Source of the DNA: Pseudomonas paralcaligenes
GTDB lineage: Bacteria > Pseudomonadota > Gammaproteobacteria > Pseudomonadales > Pseudomonadaceae
Assembly (NCBI RefSeq): GCF_019655855.1
Contig: NZ_BPFX01000007.1
Span: forward strand, 248,001-312,000
Length of the DNA: 64,000 bases
Reading direction: 5' to 3'
Part shown: piece after piece, positions 38,019-50,597 of the stretch
Layout of the letters: each line of letters begins with the position of its first letter
Position numbering within the stretch: the first letter of the stretch is position 1
Notes under the pieces: generated by a model
What the model was told of the DNA's origin: nothing
The model's input: the letters and a program-made list of their open reading frames with translations, nothing else
The model's database searches: none
Program-made: the position numbers and the translations under genes

Positions 38019-39713
38019 TTATGCCTGAGCCGTCCAGCGAAACTCCACGACGGCGCCGCAGCCATCCGCCGCCCAGTCGCAACGATCGGCGAGTTGGCGC
38101 ACCAGGCGCATGCCGCGGCCGCTGAGGCTGACGCAATCGTCCTGCCGGGCCAGCACGCCGGCCACGTCGAACCCCTTGCCGCTGTCCTGCACGCGGATGC
38201 GCAGGCAACCGCCGCCCTCCTCCGGCAACAGCTCCAGCTCGAATTTCACGAATCCGTCCTGCAACGTCTGCAGGCGCTGGCCGCGCTCGGAGTAGTAGCG
38301 GGCGAAGCCCTGGGCGTCGGACTTCAGGGTGGAGTCCAGCCCCAGCACACCGTGCTCCAGGGCATTGGAATACAGTTCGGCCATCACCGCGTACAGCGCG
38401 CCGCCCCTGGCCCGCAGGCCACGCACTTCCATCAGCAGTTGCAGCAGGAACGGCAGGGGATTGAAGCGTTTGAGCGCCTCGGCGCGGAACTCGAAGGAGA
38501 CCGACCAGTCCAGAGCGCTGCTCTGGCCGCTGTCGGAGAAGGACAGCGGCGGCCGGCTCAGCGCGCCGTCTTCGACCATGCTCAGCTCGATCATGCTGAC
38601 GTCGTCCTGAGCCTCGCCCCGGAAGGCGGCCAGGGCCGCCTGGATATTCTCGAACAGGCACTCCGGCGAGCGCTCGGCGGCGAACACCTGCAGCAACCGA
38701 TCCTCGCCGAACAGCTGCCCGCTGGCATCGCGGGTCTCTAGCACGCCGTCCGAGAGCAGGAAGATGCGATCCCCCGGCTGCAGCGGATGCACCTCGTAGA
38801 CATCGTTGAACGCGGCCGGCTCGAGCACGCCCAGCGGCAGATGGCGCGACACCAGCGGCACCCGTTCGCCGCTGGCGACGTGCAACAGGTGACCGTCCGG
38901 CAGGCCGCCGTTCCACACCTCCACCACCCGGCGCTGGAAGCTGAGGTTGAGCATGGTGGCGCAGCAGAACACGCCCACCGGCAGGATGCGTTTCAGCTTG
39001 GCGTTCATCTCGCGCAGGATTTCCGCCATGGAGAAACCCTTGGCGGTCATGCCGTAGAAGACCTCCGCCAGCGGCATGGCGCCGATGGCCGCCGGCAGGC
39101 CGTGGCCGGTGAAGTCGCCGAGCAGCACGTGCATGCCACCGGACGGCTTGAAGGCGGCCAGCAGCAGGTCGCCGTTGAATAGGGCGAAGGGCGACTGCAG
39201 GTAGCGGATGTTGGGCGCGCTGAGGCAGCCTGAGTGCGCCACCTTGTCGAACACCGCCTTGGCCACGCGCTGTTCGGTGAGCAGATGCTCGTTGTGCTTG
39301 GCGATCAGGTCGCGCTGCTTCAGCACCGTCTGCTGCAGGCGGCGCAGCCGGTCCATGGCGCGGATCTTGGCTTCCAGGATGATCGGGTTGTAGGGCTTGG
39401 CCAGGAAGTCGTCGCCGACCTCCAGGCAGCGCACCAGCGCCTCGTTCTCGGTCAGCGAAGTGAGGAAGATGACCGGCACCAGCGCCTCGCCGGCCGCCTG
39501 CTTGATCCGCCAGGCTGCCTCGAAGCCATCCATCACCGGCATCAGGGCGTCCATCAGCACCAGCTGCGGATGCTCCTGCTCGAACAGGGCGACGGCCTCC
39601 AGGCCATTGCCCGCGGTCAGTACCCGGTGCCCCTGGCGGCTGACGATGGTGGACAGCAGCATGCGGTCCGCCGCGCTGTCCTCGGCAATCAGGATGGACA
39701 GGCGGCTGGACAT
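38019..39713 (-). CDS. hsbR: Response regulator HsbR (REC - PP2C phosphatase - HATPase)
   Basis: 564 residues. Receiver at 1-125 (ILIAEDSAADR; LVLMDALMPVMDG; FLAKPYNP), linker coil, SpoIIE/PP2C phosphatase at about 170-390 (VLLGDFTGHGLPAAIGAMPLAEVFYGM; LLSDGVLETRD; AQDDVSMIEL), and a C-terminal HATPase_c/RsbW-like kinase (YAVMAELYSNALEHGVLGLDS; VQDSGKGFDV). In P. aeruginosa HsbR both phosphorylates and dephosphorylates HsbA according to its receiver state, and so sorts HsbA between FlgM and the diguanylate cyclase HsbD. Confidence 0.92.
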   Translation of the reverse strand: MSSRLSILIAEDSAADRMLLSTIVSRQGHRVLTAGNGLEAVALFEQEHPQLVLMDALMPVMDGFEAAWRIKQAAGEALVPVIFLTSLTENEALVRCLEVGDDFLAKPYNPIILEAKIRAMDRLRRLQQTVLKQRDLIAKHNEHLLTEQRVAKAVFDKVAHSGCLSAPNIRYLQSPFALFNGDLLLAAFKPSGGMHVLLGDFTGHGLPAAIGAMPLAEVFYGMTAKGFSMAEILREMNAKLKRILPVGVFCCATMLNLSFQRRVVEVWNGGLPDGHLLHVASGERVPLVSRHLPLGVLEPAAFNDVYEVHPLQPGDRIFLLSDGVLETRDASGQLFGEDRLLQVFAAERSPECLFENIQAALAAFRGEAQDDVSMIELSMVEDGALSRPPLSFSDSGQSSALDWSVSFEFRAEALKRFNPLPFLLQLLMEVRGLRARGGALYAVMAELYSNALEHGVLGLDSTLKSDAQGFARYYSERGQRLQTLQDGFVKFELELLPEEGGGCLRIRVQDSGKGFDVAGVLARQDDCVSLSGRGMRLVRQLADRCDWAADGCGAVVEFRWTAQA

Positions 39714-39717
39714 GGAT

Positions 39718-40023
39718 TCAACCGATCTGGAACAGCTGTTCGAAGTTGGAAATGGAGAGGATCTTGCGCACGTCGGGGTTGCAGTTGATCAGGCTGATGC
39801 GCGCATGGTCGCCACCGGCGTGGTCACGCAGCAGCAGGAGCATGCCGAGCGCCGAGCTGTCCAGGTAGGTAGCGCCCTTGAGATCCACCACGTAGCGCTT
39901 GGGAGTGAGGTTGACCCGCTCGTAGGCATCGCGGAATTCCTGGTGCGCGGAGAAATCGAAACGTCCCTGGATATGAATGGTCAGCTCCTGTCCGTCGCCC
40001 GAGGGTAGCGCGGTGATGGCCAT
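39718..40023 (-). CDS. hsbA: Anti-sigma factor antagonist HsbA (STAS domain)
   Basis: 101 residues. STAS fold with the phospho-serine motif YLDSSALGML; Ser56 is at the position known to be phosphorylated in P. aeruginosa HsbA. Unphosphorylated HsbA binds the anti-sigma factor FlgM and frees FliA. The start ATG 40023 follows AAGGAGTGCT. Four bases separate it from hsbR. Confidence 0.92.
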   Translation of the reverse strand: MAITALPSGDGQELTIHIQGRFDFSAHQEFRDAYERVNLTPKRYVVDLKGATYLDSSALGMLLLLRDHAGGDHARISLINCNPDVRKILSISNFEQLFQIG

Positions 40024-40093
40024 GTAGCACTCCTTTGTAGATGCTTGGGCAGAGACAAGATGTAGCACCCGCCGCTGACGGCGGCAACCGGGA

Positions 40094-40543
40094 TCACGGT
40101 TGATCGCGCTGCGGTAGGCGCTGCGACAGCTCGTCGAGCAGCTTCTGCTCGCGCCTGTCCTCGGCGGCGCGGGCCTCGTCGACGTAGCGCTGGACCAGCT
40201 TGCGCAGCCCCTCCACCCGCGCGTAGCGCTGCTGCCAGAGCTCCCGCGCCTTGTCGAGGTTGTGCCGGTGCCAGGCGATGCTCTGCAGCTGCTGGCCGAT
40301 GGCCGTTTCGAGTTGGCTGAGGAAGCGTTGGTAGTTCATCAGCCATTGCCCGGACACGCCCTGCCGGCCTTCGCTGATCCATTGCTGCTGGTAGTCGGCG
40401 CGATAGCGTTCCAGCTCGCCCAGCTGAGCCTCGGCCCTGGCCAGCAACCCCTGCATGTGGGCCATCTGCCGCGCCGCCTCGCGCTCTTCCCGCTCGGCCA
40501 TCTCGACCACGGGCGCCAGGCGCGCGGCGCGGCTGTTGGCCAT
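40094..40543 (-). CDS. fliJ: Flagellar export protein FliJ
   Basis: 149 residues, a long antiparallel coiled coil rich in Arg, Gln and Glu (EMAEREEREAARQMAHMQGLLARAEAQLGELERYRADYQQQW). It is the gamma-like stalk of the FliI ATPase ring. It lies 3 bases downstream of fliI. An inverted repeat (CCGCCG / CGGCGG, 40069-40084) follows its stop. Confidence 0.94.
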   Translation of the reverse strand: MANSRAARLAPVVEMAEREEREAARQMAHMQGLLARAEAQLGELERYRADYQQQWISEGRQGVSGQWLMNYQRFLSQLETAIGQQLQSIAWHRHNLDKARELWQQRYARVEGLRKLVQRYVDEARAAEDRREQKLLDELSQRLPQRDQP

Positions 40544-40546
40544 CTA

Positions 40547-41905
40547 TCAGGCCTGCGCCTGCGGATTGAAGACCAGCGCCAGCTGGTTGACGCTCTCGGC
40601 CATGGACACGCTCTCGCCCAGGCTCTGGCGCAGGTAGCGGGCCATCGCCGGCTGCCGCGCGATGGCCAGGTCGGTGTCGGCATCGCCGCCGGCCACGTAC
40701 GCGCCGACGCTGATCAGGTCGCGGCTCTGCTGGTAGCGCGACCACAGCTGCTTGAAGCGCTGGGCCTGCTTGAGGTGCTCGGGGCTGACCACCTGGGGCA
40801 TGACCCGGCTGATCGAGGCTTCGATGTCGATGGCCGGGTAGTGCCCTTCCTCGGCCAGCCGGCGCGACAGCACGAAGTGGCCGTCGAGCACGCCGCGGGC
40901 GGCGTCGGCGATCGGGTCCTGCTGGTCGTCGCCTTCGGACAGCACGGTGTAGAAGGCGGTGATCGAGCCGCCGCCCGCCTCCGCGTTGCCGGCGCGCTCC
41001 ACCAGCTTGGGCAGCCGGGCGAACACCGACGGCGGGTAACCCTTGGTCGCCGGCGGCTCGCCGATGGCCAGGGCGATCTCGCGCTGGGCCTGGGCGTAGC
41101 GGGTCAGCGAATCCATCAGCAGCAGGACGTTCTTGCCCTTGTCGCGGAAGTATTCGGCGATGCGCGTGCAGTACTGGGCGGCGCGCAGGCGCATCAGCGG
41201 CGCGTCGTCCGCCGGCGAGGCGACCACCACGGAGCGCTTGATGCCCTCCTCGCCGAGGATTTCGTCGATGAACTCCTTCACCTCGCGGCCCCGTTCGCCG
41301 ATCAGACCGACCACGATGATCTCGGCCTCGGTGAAGCGGGTCATCATGCCCAGCAGCACCGACTTGCCCACGCCGGTGCCGGCGAACAGGCCGAGGCGCT
41401 GGCCACGGCCGACGGTGAGCAGGCCGTTGATCGAGCGGATGCCGACGTCCAGCGGCTCGCTGATGGGGTGGCGGTTGAGCGGGTTGATGGCCGGGCCGTC
41501 CATCGGCACCCAGTCCTCGGCCTTCATCCCACCCTTGCCGTCCAGCGCGCGGCCGGCGCCGTCCAGCACCCGGCCGAGCATGGACATGCCCATCGGCAGG
41601 CGGCCGGTGTCCGGCAGCGGCACCACCCTTGCGCCGGGGGCGATGCCGGCCAGGCTACCGACCGGCATCAGGTAGATCTTGCCGGTGGAGAAGCCCATCA
41701 CCTCGGCCTCGACCTGCACGGGGTGATAGCTGTCGTCGTTGATCACCAGGCAGCGGCTGCCGAGCGCGGCGCGCAGGCCCTCGGCCTCCAGGGTCAGGCC
41801 GACCATGCGCAGCAGGCGGCCCTCCACCACCGGCTGGGTCGGCAGCTCGATGGCGTCGGCGTAGCCGGCCATGCGCCTGGCGAAGCTGGTGCGCTCAAGG
41901 CGCAT
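40547..41905 (-). CDS. fliI: Flagellum-specific ATP synthase FliI
   Basis: 452 residues. F1-beta-like export ATPase: Walker A AGTGVGKS (175-182), [12 protein letters not shown], Walker [36 protein letters not shown] and the [20 protein letters not shown] stretch. It energises release of export chaperones. The N-terminus overlaps fliH by 11 bases. Confidence 0.97.
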   Translation of the reverse strand: MRLERTSFARRMAGYADAIELPTQPVVEGRLLRMVGLTLEAEGLRAALGSRCLVINDDSYHPVQVEAEVMGFSTGKIYLMPVGSLAGIAPGARVVPLPDTGRLPMGMSMLGRVLDGAGRALDGKGGMKAEDWVPMDGPAINPLNRHPISEPLDVGIRSINGLLTVGRGQRLGLFAGTGVGKSVLLGMMTRFTEAEIIVVGLIGERGREVKEFIDEILGEEGIKRSVVVASPADDAPLMRLRAAQYCTRIAEYFRDKGKNVLLLMDSLTRYAQAQREIALAIGEPPATKGYPPSVFARLPKLVERAGNAEAGGGSITAFYTVLSEGDDQQDPIADAARGVLDGHFVLSRRLAEEGHYPAIDIEASISRVMPQVVSPEHLKQAQRFKQLWSRYQQSRDLISVGAYVAGGDADTDLAIARQPAMARYLRQSLGESVSMAESVNQLALVFNPQAQA

Positions 41906-42677
41906 CGGGCGTCTCCGGATCGACCCGGATGTCGGGCTCCGGCGGATTGGAGACTTGCGCCCGCTGCTGCTCGAACAGTTGCTTGAGGGCCTGGGCCATG
42001 CGCGTCTCGACGCTGGCGTCGATGCGCGTGTGCTCGGTTTCCACGCGGCAGCCGCCGGGCTGCAGGGATTCGTCCTCGAGGATGCGCCAGCTCTCCTCGT
42101 GACGCTCGCGCAGCGCCTTGACCAGCTCGAAATCCTGCGGGTTGATATGGATGCGCACGTTGCTGGCGCCCATCGGCAGCAGCTTCAGCGCCTCGCGCAG
42201 CACGTTGCGGATCTGGCTGGAATCGGTGACCAGTTCGCGCTGAATCACCTGGCGGGCCATCTGGCTGACCAGGCTGACGAGCGCCTTCTCCAGTTCCTGA
42301 TCCTGGTTGGCGATGGGCTCCAGCAGATGCCCCATGACCTGTTCGAGCTGGGCGACCTTGCCGGCCAGGGCGGCATCCGCCTCCTGCCTGGCCTTGAGCT
42401 GGCCGGCATGGAAGCCGTCCTTCTCGCCGGTGGCGAAGCCTTCGTTGTAGGCGTCCTGGCGGATCGCCTCGACCTCGTCGAGCGTCAGCGGCTTGACGTC
42501 CTCGACCGCCACCTCCTCCACCTGGGCCTGCTCCGGCTCCTCGACCGGCGGCGCGGCCGGCTCGGGTTCCGGCTCGGCAGGCGCTTCGACCTCGGGGTCG
42601 AAGCTGGGCAGCGCCCAGCGATCGAACCCCGCCACATCCTTGGCGCGAATCAGCTCGCTGTGGGCATCCTTGGCCAT
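41895..42677 (-). CDS. fliH: Flagellar assembly protein FliH
   Basis: 260 residues. Acidic/Pro-rich N-terminal 75 residues, then a coiled coil with the GxxxG-like run ([40 protein letters not shown]) and the C-terminal part ([40 protein letters not shown]). It regulates FliI and tethers it to FliN. Confidence 0.95.
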   Translation of the reverse strand: MAKDAHSELIRAKDVAGFDRWALPSFDPEVEAPAEPEPEPAAPPVEEPEQAQVEEVAVEDVKPLTLDEVEAIRQDAYNEGFATGEKDGFHAGQLKARQEADAALAGKVAQLEQVMGHLLEPIANQDQELEKALVSLVSQMARQVIQRELVTDSSQIRNVLREALKLLPMGASNVRIHINPQDFELVKALRERHEESWRILEDESLQPGGCRVETEHTRIDASVETRMAQALKQLFEQQRAQVSNPPEPDIRVDPETPDAP

Positions 42678-42680
42678 CGC

Positions 42681-43697
42681 TTAGATCATCGCCTCGCCGC
42701 CGGCACCGCCGAGGACGATCTCGCCGGACTCGGCCATGCGCCGGGCGATGGTGAGGATTTCCTTCTGCGCCGTCTCCACTTCGCTGACGCGCACCGGGCC
42801 CCTGGCCTCCAGGTCGTCGCGCAGCAGCTCGGCGGCGCGCTTGGACATGTTCTTGAACACCTTCTCCTTGATGCCGTCGTCGGCGCCCTTGAGGGCCAGC
42901 ACCAGCACGTCCGAGGACACTTCGCGCAGCAGCGCCTGGATGCCACGGTCGTCGACGTCGGCCAGGTTGTCGAAGACGAACATGAGGTCCTCGATCTGGC
43001 TGGACAGGTCCTCGTCTACCTCGCGGATGGAGTCCATCAGCTGGCCCTCCACCGAGCTATCGAGGAAGTTCATGATGTCGGCCGCGCGCTTCACGCCGCC
43101 CAGGCTGGCACGAGTGGTGTTGGCGCTGCCGGAGAACTGCTTCTCGAGGATCTGGTTGAGTTCCTTGAGCGCCGCCGGTTGCACGGTGTTCAACGAAGAC
43201 ACGCGCAGGATGATGTCCAGGCGCACCTTGTGATCGAAATGGCTGAGCACCTCGCCGGCCTGGTCCGGGTCGAGGTAGGCGACCACGATGGCCTGGATCT
43301 GCGGGTGTTCGTAGCGGATCACATCGGCCACCGCGCGTGGCTCCATCCACTTCAGGCTGTCCAGGCCACTGGTGCTGCCGCCGAGCAGGATGCGGTCGAT
43401 CAGGTTGCCGGCCTTGTCCTCGCCCAGCGCCGCGGTGAGCATCTTGCGGATATAGGCATCGGAGCCGACGCCCAGGCTGGTCTGGTCGCCGACGATCTCG
43501 ACGAACTCGCCCATCACCTGTTCGACCTGCTCGCGCTGCACGTTGCGCATGCCGGCCATGGCCACGCCGACGCGCTGCACTTCCTTCGGCCCGAGGTGGC
43601 GCAGCACCTGCGCCGCGTCCGTCTCGCCGAGGGACAGCAGGAGAATGGCGGCCTTGTCGACCTTGTTCAGCTTGACGGCGGTGCGATTGTCACTCAT
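42681..43697 (-). CDS. fliG: Flagellar motor switch protein FliG
   Basis: 338 residues. N-terminal FliF-binding domain (KAAILLLSLGETDAAQVLRHLGPKEVQRV), middle domain with the EHPQ motif (IRYEHPQIQAIVVAYLDPDQAGEVL), and the C-terminal torque helix with its charged residues (KVFKNMSKRAAELLRDDLEARGPVRVSEVE). It overlaps the fliF stop by eight bases. Confidence 0.97.
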   Translation of the reverse strand: MSDNRTAVKLNKVDKAAILLLSLGETDAAQVLRHLGPKEVQRVGVAMAGMRNVQREQVEQVMGEFVEIVGDQTSLGVGSDAYIRKMLTAALGEDKAGNLIDRILLGGSTSGLDSLKWMEPRAVADVIRYEHPQIQAIVVAYLDPDQAGEVLSHFDHKVRLDIILRVSSLNTVQPAALKELNQILEKQFSGSANTTRASLGGVKRAADIMNFLDSSVEGQLMDSIREVDEDLSSQIEDLMFVFDNLADVDDRGIQALLREVSSDVLVLALKGADDGIKEKVFKNMSKRAAELLRDDLEARGPVRVSEVETAQKEILTIARRMAESGEIVLGGAGGEAMI

Positions 43698-45474
43698 CGG
43701 CGTTGATCCAGTCTTTGACTACCTGGGCCACGCGGCCCGGATCTTCCGCCACCAGACTCTTGATGGCGTTCAGTTGTGCATCATACCCCTCGGAGGGGCT
43801 GGGCAGCAGGATGCTCTGCGGTCCGCCCAGGCTCACACGGTCGGACGACAGCTCGCCCTCCAGGCCACCCATGTCGCCCAGTTCCACGTCGCCCTCGGCG
43901 TCTTCGCCCTGGCGCGACGGGTTGGCGATGTTCTTCATCACCGGGCGCAGCACGAACCATACAAGGGTAAAGATCAGCAATGCCGGCAAGAGTTGCTTGA
44001 GGCCGCTCATCGCCATCAGGAACAGCTCGGACTGGTACCAGGGCAGCTCGACCACCTCGCCCAGCTCGCTGCTGAACGGCGCGTTGATCACGCTGACGCT
44101 ATCGCCGCGGCTGGCGTCGAAGCCCACCGAATCCTGCACCAGGCGGGTGAAGCGGGCCAGGTCCTCGGCGCCCCAGGGGCTGCGGGTGACCTCGCCGTTG
44201 GCGGCGACGGTGATCTTGTCGTCCAGCACCACGGCGACCGACAGGCGCTTGAGACGGCCCTGCTGCTGCTTGGTGTAGCTGATCGAACGGTCCAGCTCGA
44301 AGTTGCGGGTGGACTGCTCGCGCTTGTCGGCCGGATATGGCGCCAGCATCGGCTGGCCGGTGGCCGGGTCCGTGATCTGCTGGCCGTTGGCGTCGACCAG
44401 CGGCTGACCCGCGGCGATCGGGCCGGCCGGAGCGGCCTGGCCGGTGGCCTGCTCGGGGGCGCTGGCGGCGCCCGGCGGCTGGTTGCTCAGCGCGCCCGGC
44501 ACGCCCTGCGGCGGCAGGCTGCTGGTGCGTTGCTCGTTGACCTGCTGCTCGCTGCGCAGGGCCGGCTGGTCCGGGTTGAACGACTCGGAGGTCGATTCGA
44601 CCGCGCTGAAGTCCACGTCGGCGGAGACCTCGGCCTTGTAGCGGCCGTTACCCAACACCGGCTGCAGGATGTTGTGCACGCGCTGGGTGAACAGGGTCTC
44701 CATGCGCCGGGTGTAGTCGAACTGCTTGCCGGCCATGGTCAGTTCGGAAAGCTCCTGCTGGTCGGACAGCAGGTTGCCCTTCTGGTCGACCACGGTGACC
44801 TGCGACTTGGTCAGCTCCGGCACCGAGGTGGCCACCAGGTTGACGATGGCCATCACCTGGCTCGGCTCCAGGGAGCGGCCCGGGTACAGCTCCACCAGCA
44901 CCGAGGCGGTGGGCTTGCGCTCGTCGCGGACGAACACCGAACTCTTCGGAATCGCCAGGTGCACGCGGGCGCCCTTGACGTTGTTCAGGCTGGAGATGGT
45001 GCGCGCCAGCTCACCTTCGAGGCCGCGGCGGTAGCGGGTGGCCTCCATGAACTGGCTGGTGCCCAGGCTCTGCTCCTTGTCGAGGATCTCGAAGCCCACG
45101 TTGTTGTCGCTCGGCGCGACGCCGGCGGCGGCCAGGCGCAGGCGGGCGCGGCCCAGGTCCTCCGACTTGACCAGCAGCGCGCCGGAGTTCGGCTCGACGG
45201 TATAGGCGATGTCGGCGGCGTTGAGCACTTCCATCACCTGGTTGCTGTCCATCCCCGCCAGGCTGCCCAGCAGCGGCTTGTAGTCCGGCTGCTGCGACCA
45301 CAGGACCACGGCGAAACCGATCGCCACGCTGGCGGCCAGGCCGACCAGCAGGCCGATCTGGCGCAGCATGGACATCTCGGAGAGATTTTCCAGGAAGGTC
45401 AGCCCGAACAGCGGCTTCTTCGGCTCGTCGGCGCCGGTGGTGGCGGGTACGTTTGCAGCGACTGCTTCAGCCAT
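43690..45474 (-). CDS. fliF: Flagellar MS-ring protein FliF
   Basis: 594 residues. Two membrane helices (about 38-60 and 455-475) flank a periplasmic ring-building part (YKPLLGSLAGMDSNQVMEVLNAADIAYTVEPNSGALLVKSEDLGRARLRLAAAG; VHLAIPKSSVF). The extreme C-terminus (RVAQVVKDWINADE) is the FliG-binding tail. It nucleates the basal body at the pole. Confidence 0.97.
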   Translation of the reverse strand: MAEAVAANVPATTGADEPKKPLFGLTFLENLSEMSMLRQIGLLVGLAASVAIGFAVVLWSQQPDYKPLLGSLAGMDSNQVMEVLNAADIAYTVEPNSGALLVKSEDLGRARLRLAAAGVAPSDNNVGFEILDKEQSLGTSQFMEATRYRRGLEGELARTISSLNNVKGARVHLAIPKSSVFVRDERKPTASVLVELYPGRSLEPSQVMAIVNLVATSVPELTKSQVTVVDQKGNLLSDQQELSELTMAGKQFDYTRRMETLFTQRVHNILQPVLGNGRYKAEVSADVDFSAVESTSESFNPDQPALRSEQQVNEQRTSSLPPQGVPGALSNQPPGAASAPEQATGQAAPAGPIAAGQPLVDANGQQITDPATGQPMLAPYPADKREQSTRNFELDRSISYTKQQQGRLKRLSVAVVLDDKITVAANGEVTRSPWGAEDLARFTRLVQDSVGFDASRGDSVSVINAPFSSELGEVVELPWYQSELFLMAMSGLKQLLPALLIFTLVWFVLRPVMKNIANPSRQGEDAEGDVELGDMGGLEGELSSDRVSLGGPQSILLPSPSEGYDAQLNAIKSLVAEDPGRVAQVVKDWINADE

Positions 45475-45491
45475 GTCTCAAATCCGCCCTG

Positions 45492-45824
45492 TTAAACCGG
45501 CATCTGCATGATGTCTTGGTAGGCCTGAACCAGCTTGTTGCGCACCTGGGTCATGGCCTGGAAGGAAACGCTGGCCTTCTGCGAGGCGATCATCACATCG
45601 GTGATGTCGACGCCGCCCTGCCCCATCTCGAAGGCGGAGGCCAGCTGGCCGGAGATCTGCTGGGTCTCGTTCACCTTGCTCACCGCCTGGCCGAGCATGT
45701 CCGCGAAACTCGGCGCACCCGGCTCCGGCGCGCTGACGACGGCCGGCTTCTGCTTGGCCATGGCTTCCATCTGCATGGAGCGCATTTCCAACATCAGGCG
45801 ATTGAATTCGACACCCTGGCTCAT
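45492..45824 (-). CDS. fliE: Flagellar hook-basal body protein FliE
   Basis: 110 residues. Family core [71 protein letters not shown]. It links the MS ring to the rod. First gene of fliEFGHIJ; the leader has GGAGG and, further up, a consensus RpoN promoter. Confidence 0.96.
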   Translation of the reverse strand: MSQGVEFNRLMLEMRSMQMEAMAKQKPAVVSAPEPGAPSFADMLGQAVSKVNETQQISGQLASAFEMGQGGVDITDVMIASQKASVSFQAMTQVRNKLVQAYQDIMQMPV

Positions 45825-45883
45825 GACCTTTTCCTCCAGCGACCGCAGCTTTTTTGACGCTACGCGGTCTTTGCAGGGGTATG

Positions 45884-45899
45884 TGCAAACAGGGTGCCA
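45884..45899 (-). promoter_or_regulatory. Sigma-54 promoter of fliE
   Basis: Minus strand TGGCAC-CCTGT-TTGCA, a full consensus match with GG-N10-GC. It lies about 60 bases before fliE. RpoN plus FleQ and FleR control of fliE is established in P. aeruginosa. Confidence 0.9.
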
Positions 45900-45947
45900 A
45901 AAAGAAAGTCATGTCCCATGACCAGTCGCTGCCACGACTCTGCTTCC

Positions 45948-46011
45948 GTGGGAGCGGCCTTGGCCGAGAGGCTTTTCGTCAGACTTTATTCGCGGCCAAG
46001 GCCGCTCCCAC
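45948..46011. repeat. Paired REP inverted repeat in the fliE-fleR gap
   Basis: GTGGGAGCGGCCTTGGCCG (45948-45966) and its perfect reverse complement (45993-46011) flank a 26-base loop. This is a typical Pseudomonas REP doublet. The 329-bp gap from 45825 to 46153 otherwise holds only the fliE promoter and the palindrome at 46126. Confidence 0.85.
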
Positions 46012-46125
46012 AGGGTGTGCAATCACTCACGGGAACACAGCCCAAAGAAAGACCCGCGCGAGGCGGGCCAAGAGAGGGATCGATGTCATGAGGCCGTCGA
46101 GCGGCCGCATGCGCTTTGGCAGGAG

Positions 46126-46138
46126 CGAGCCCGGCTCG
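46126..46138. repeat. Short palindrome downstream of fleR
   Basis: CGAGCCCGGCTCG, preceded by GGAG and followed by TGAATCC, resembles another common Pseudomonas REP core (GAGCGAGCC-GGCTCG). It lies 16 bases past the fleR stop and may end its transcript or protect its 3' end. Confidence 0.5.
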
Positions 46139-46153
46139 TGAATCCGCGCCGGC

Positions 46154-47554
<1,401 letters not shown>

Positions 47555-47557
47555 GGC

Positions 47558-48775
47558 TTACTCCTGAATATCCGGTTGCGCCGCGCCGAGCAGCGGCATG
47601 ACGAGGGTGGCGCAGGTGCCGCGGCCGATGCGGGAGCGCAGCCGCAGCTCGCCCTGGTGGGCACGCACCACGGCCTGGACCACCGCCAGGCCAAGGCCGG
47701 TGCCGGTGGTCTTGGTGGTGAAGAAGGGTTCGCCCAGGCGCGCCAGGGTGGCCTTGTCGATGCCCGGCCCGTTGTCGCTCACGCACAGGCGCAGGCTGTT
47801 GCCACGGGCATGCAGGTGAATCTTCAGGCAGGTCTCGCGGCCGCCGGCCTGGATGGCGTTCTCGATCAGGTTGAGCACGGCGCCGACCAGGGTGTCGCGA
47901 TTGCACAGCAGCTCGCCCAGGCGGGCGTCACACTGCCAGCGCACGTTCATATCCAGCAGGTGGGGCTCCGCGGAACGACGCAAAGCGTCGAAGAAAGCAC
48001 CGGGCGCGATGCGGTCGGGCAAGGGCAGCTCGCCACGGGCGAACACCAGCATGTCGCGCACCTGGTGCTCCAGCTCGTGCAGGCGCTCCTTGAGTCGTCC
48101 GGCGAAGCGCTGCTGCTGCTCGAAGGGCAGGTCCTGCTCGGAAAGATGGCTGGCATAGAGCAGCGCCGCCGACAGCGGGGTACGGATCTGATGGGCCAGC
48201 GAGGCGACCATGCGTCCCAGCGAGGACAGGCGCTCGTGGCGGGCGAGCTGATCCTGCAGACGACGGGTTTCCGTCAGGTCGGCCAGCAGCACCAGTTGCC
48301 CCGGCTCGCCCTGCAGAGAGCGCGTGGCGATGGACAGGCGGCGCCCGTCCTTGAGGGAAATCTCATGGCCGTCGTCCTCGCGCGGCGCGAAGTTGCGCGC
48401 GATGACCTCGCGCCAGAGCATGCCGACCAGGGGCTTGCCGAGCAGGCTGCGCGCCACCGGGTTGGCTTCGCGCACCACGCCCTGGCCGTCGATCACGATC
48501 ACCCCGCCCGGCAGCAGGTCCAGCAGGCTCTGCAGACGCAGCGCCAGGCGCTCCTTCTCCGCCAGCTCCTGCATGCGCTGGGCGCTGACCAGGGCGAGCT
48601 GGCCCTTGAGTTCGCTGACCCGCGCCTCAAGCATGCTGTAGGAGCTGCTCAGCTGCGACGACATCTGGTTGAACAGCGCGAAGGTCTGCTCCAGGTCGGC
48701 TCGGCTGGCCGGCTCGGCGGCTGGGGTATCGGCTGCGGGGGCGACGGATAGGGGGACGGCTCGGCTCATGTTCAT
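47558..48775 (-). CDS. fleS: Sensor histidine kinase FleS
   Basis: 405 residues, no membrane helices. Coiled coil (30-85), a PAS domain (about 85-165, LLDLLPGGVIVIDGQGVVREANPVARSLLG), then HisKA with His195 (ASLAHQIRTPLSAA) and HATPase (NLIENAIQAGG; DNGPGIDKATLARLGEPFFTTKTTGTGLGL). It is a cytoplasmic kinase that phosphorylates FleR, probably on an assembly cue; its PAS cofactor is not visible. Confidence 0.95.
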   Translation of the reverse strand: MNMSRAVPLSVAPAADTPAAEPASRADLEQTFALFNQMSSQLSSSYSMLEARVSELKGQLALVSAQRMQELAEKERLALRLQSLLDLLPGGVIVIDGQGVVREANPVARSLLGKPLVGMLWREVIARNFAPREDDGHEISLKDGRRLSIATRSLQGEPGQLVLLADLTETRRLQDQLARHERLSSLGRMVASLAHQIRTPLSAALLYASHLSEQDLPFEQQQRFAGRLKERLHELEHQVRDMLVFARGELPLPDRIAPGAFFDALRRSAEPHLLDMNVRWQCDARLGELLCNRDTLVGAVLNLIENAIQAGGRETCLKIHLHARGNSLRLCVSDNGPGIDKATLARLGEPFFTTKTTGTGLGLAVVQAVVRAHQGELRLRSRIGRGTCATLVMPLLGAAQPDIQE

Positions 48776-48822
48776 CTCTCGCTTGGCGAACCGTCAGCAG
48801 ACGGTCACTCGGAGAGAGTCAT

Positions 48823-48838
48823 AGCAATAGCCATGCCT
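48823..48838 (-). promoter_or_regulatory. Sigma-54 promoter of fleSR
   Basis: Minus strand AGGCAT-GGCTA-TTGCT, GG-N10-GC, about 50 bases before fleS. Weaker at -24 than the fliE promoter. RpoN/FleQ control of fleSR is established in P. aeruginosa. Confidence 0.72.
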
Positions 48839-48865
48839 AAAAATTTATTCTTTATTTTCAATGAC

Positions 48866-48905
48866 TTGAAAAATAAAGCCGGAGCTTGCGTCAAAGCTCC
48901 GGCTT
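48866..48905 (-). terminator. Rho-independent terminator of fleQ
   Basis: Minus strand: GCCGGAGCTT / AAGCTCCGGC, a perfect 10-bp stem with a 6-base loop, followed by TTTATTTTTC. It lies 25 bases past the fleQ stop and upstream of the fleS promoter. Confidence 0.93.
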
Positions 48906-48928
48906 GGCGGGCCTGAAATCCGGCGACC

Positions 48929-50404
<1,476 letters not shown>

Positions 50405-50480
50405 CTTGTTCTGGTCTTACTCGCGGGCTGGAAATGAGGAGCGCCGATTGGAAGCACAGCGCCAAGAGCAATTGGCCACT

Positions 50481-50509
50481 AGTAAAGTCAAAAACCAGGC
50501 AAGAGTCAA
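50481..50509 (-). promoter_or_regulatory. Sigma-70 promoter of fleQ
   Basis: Minus strand TTGACT, 17-base spacer, TTTACT. It lies about 75 bases upstream of the fleQ start in an AT-rich pocket. A vegetative promoter is expected for the top-tier regulator. Confidence 0.65.
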
Positions 50510-50597
50510 TTTTATGGCGTAGTTTTTTCCGAGATTCCCGAAGGCACCCACAAGGGCTTGCGGATGCTGGGAAATGTGATGCGGGAAGGAGGTGCGA

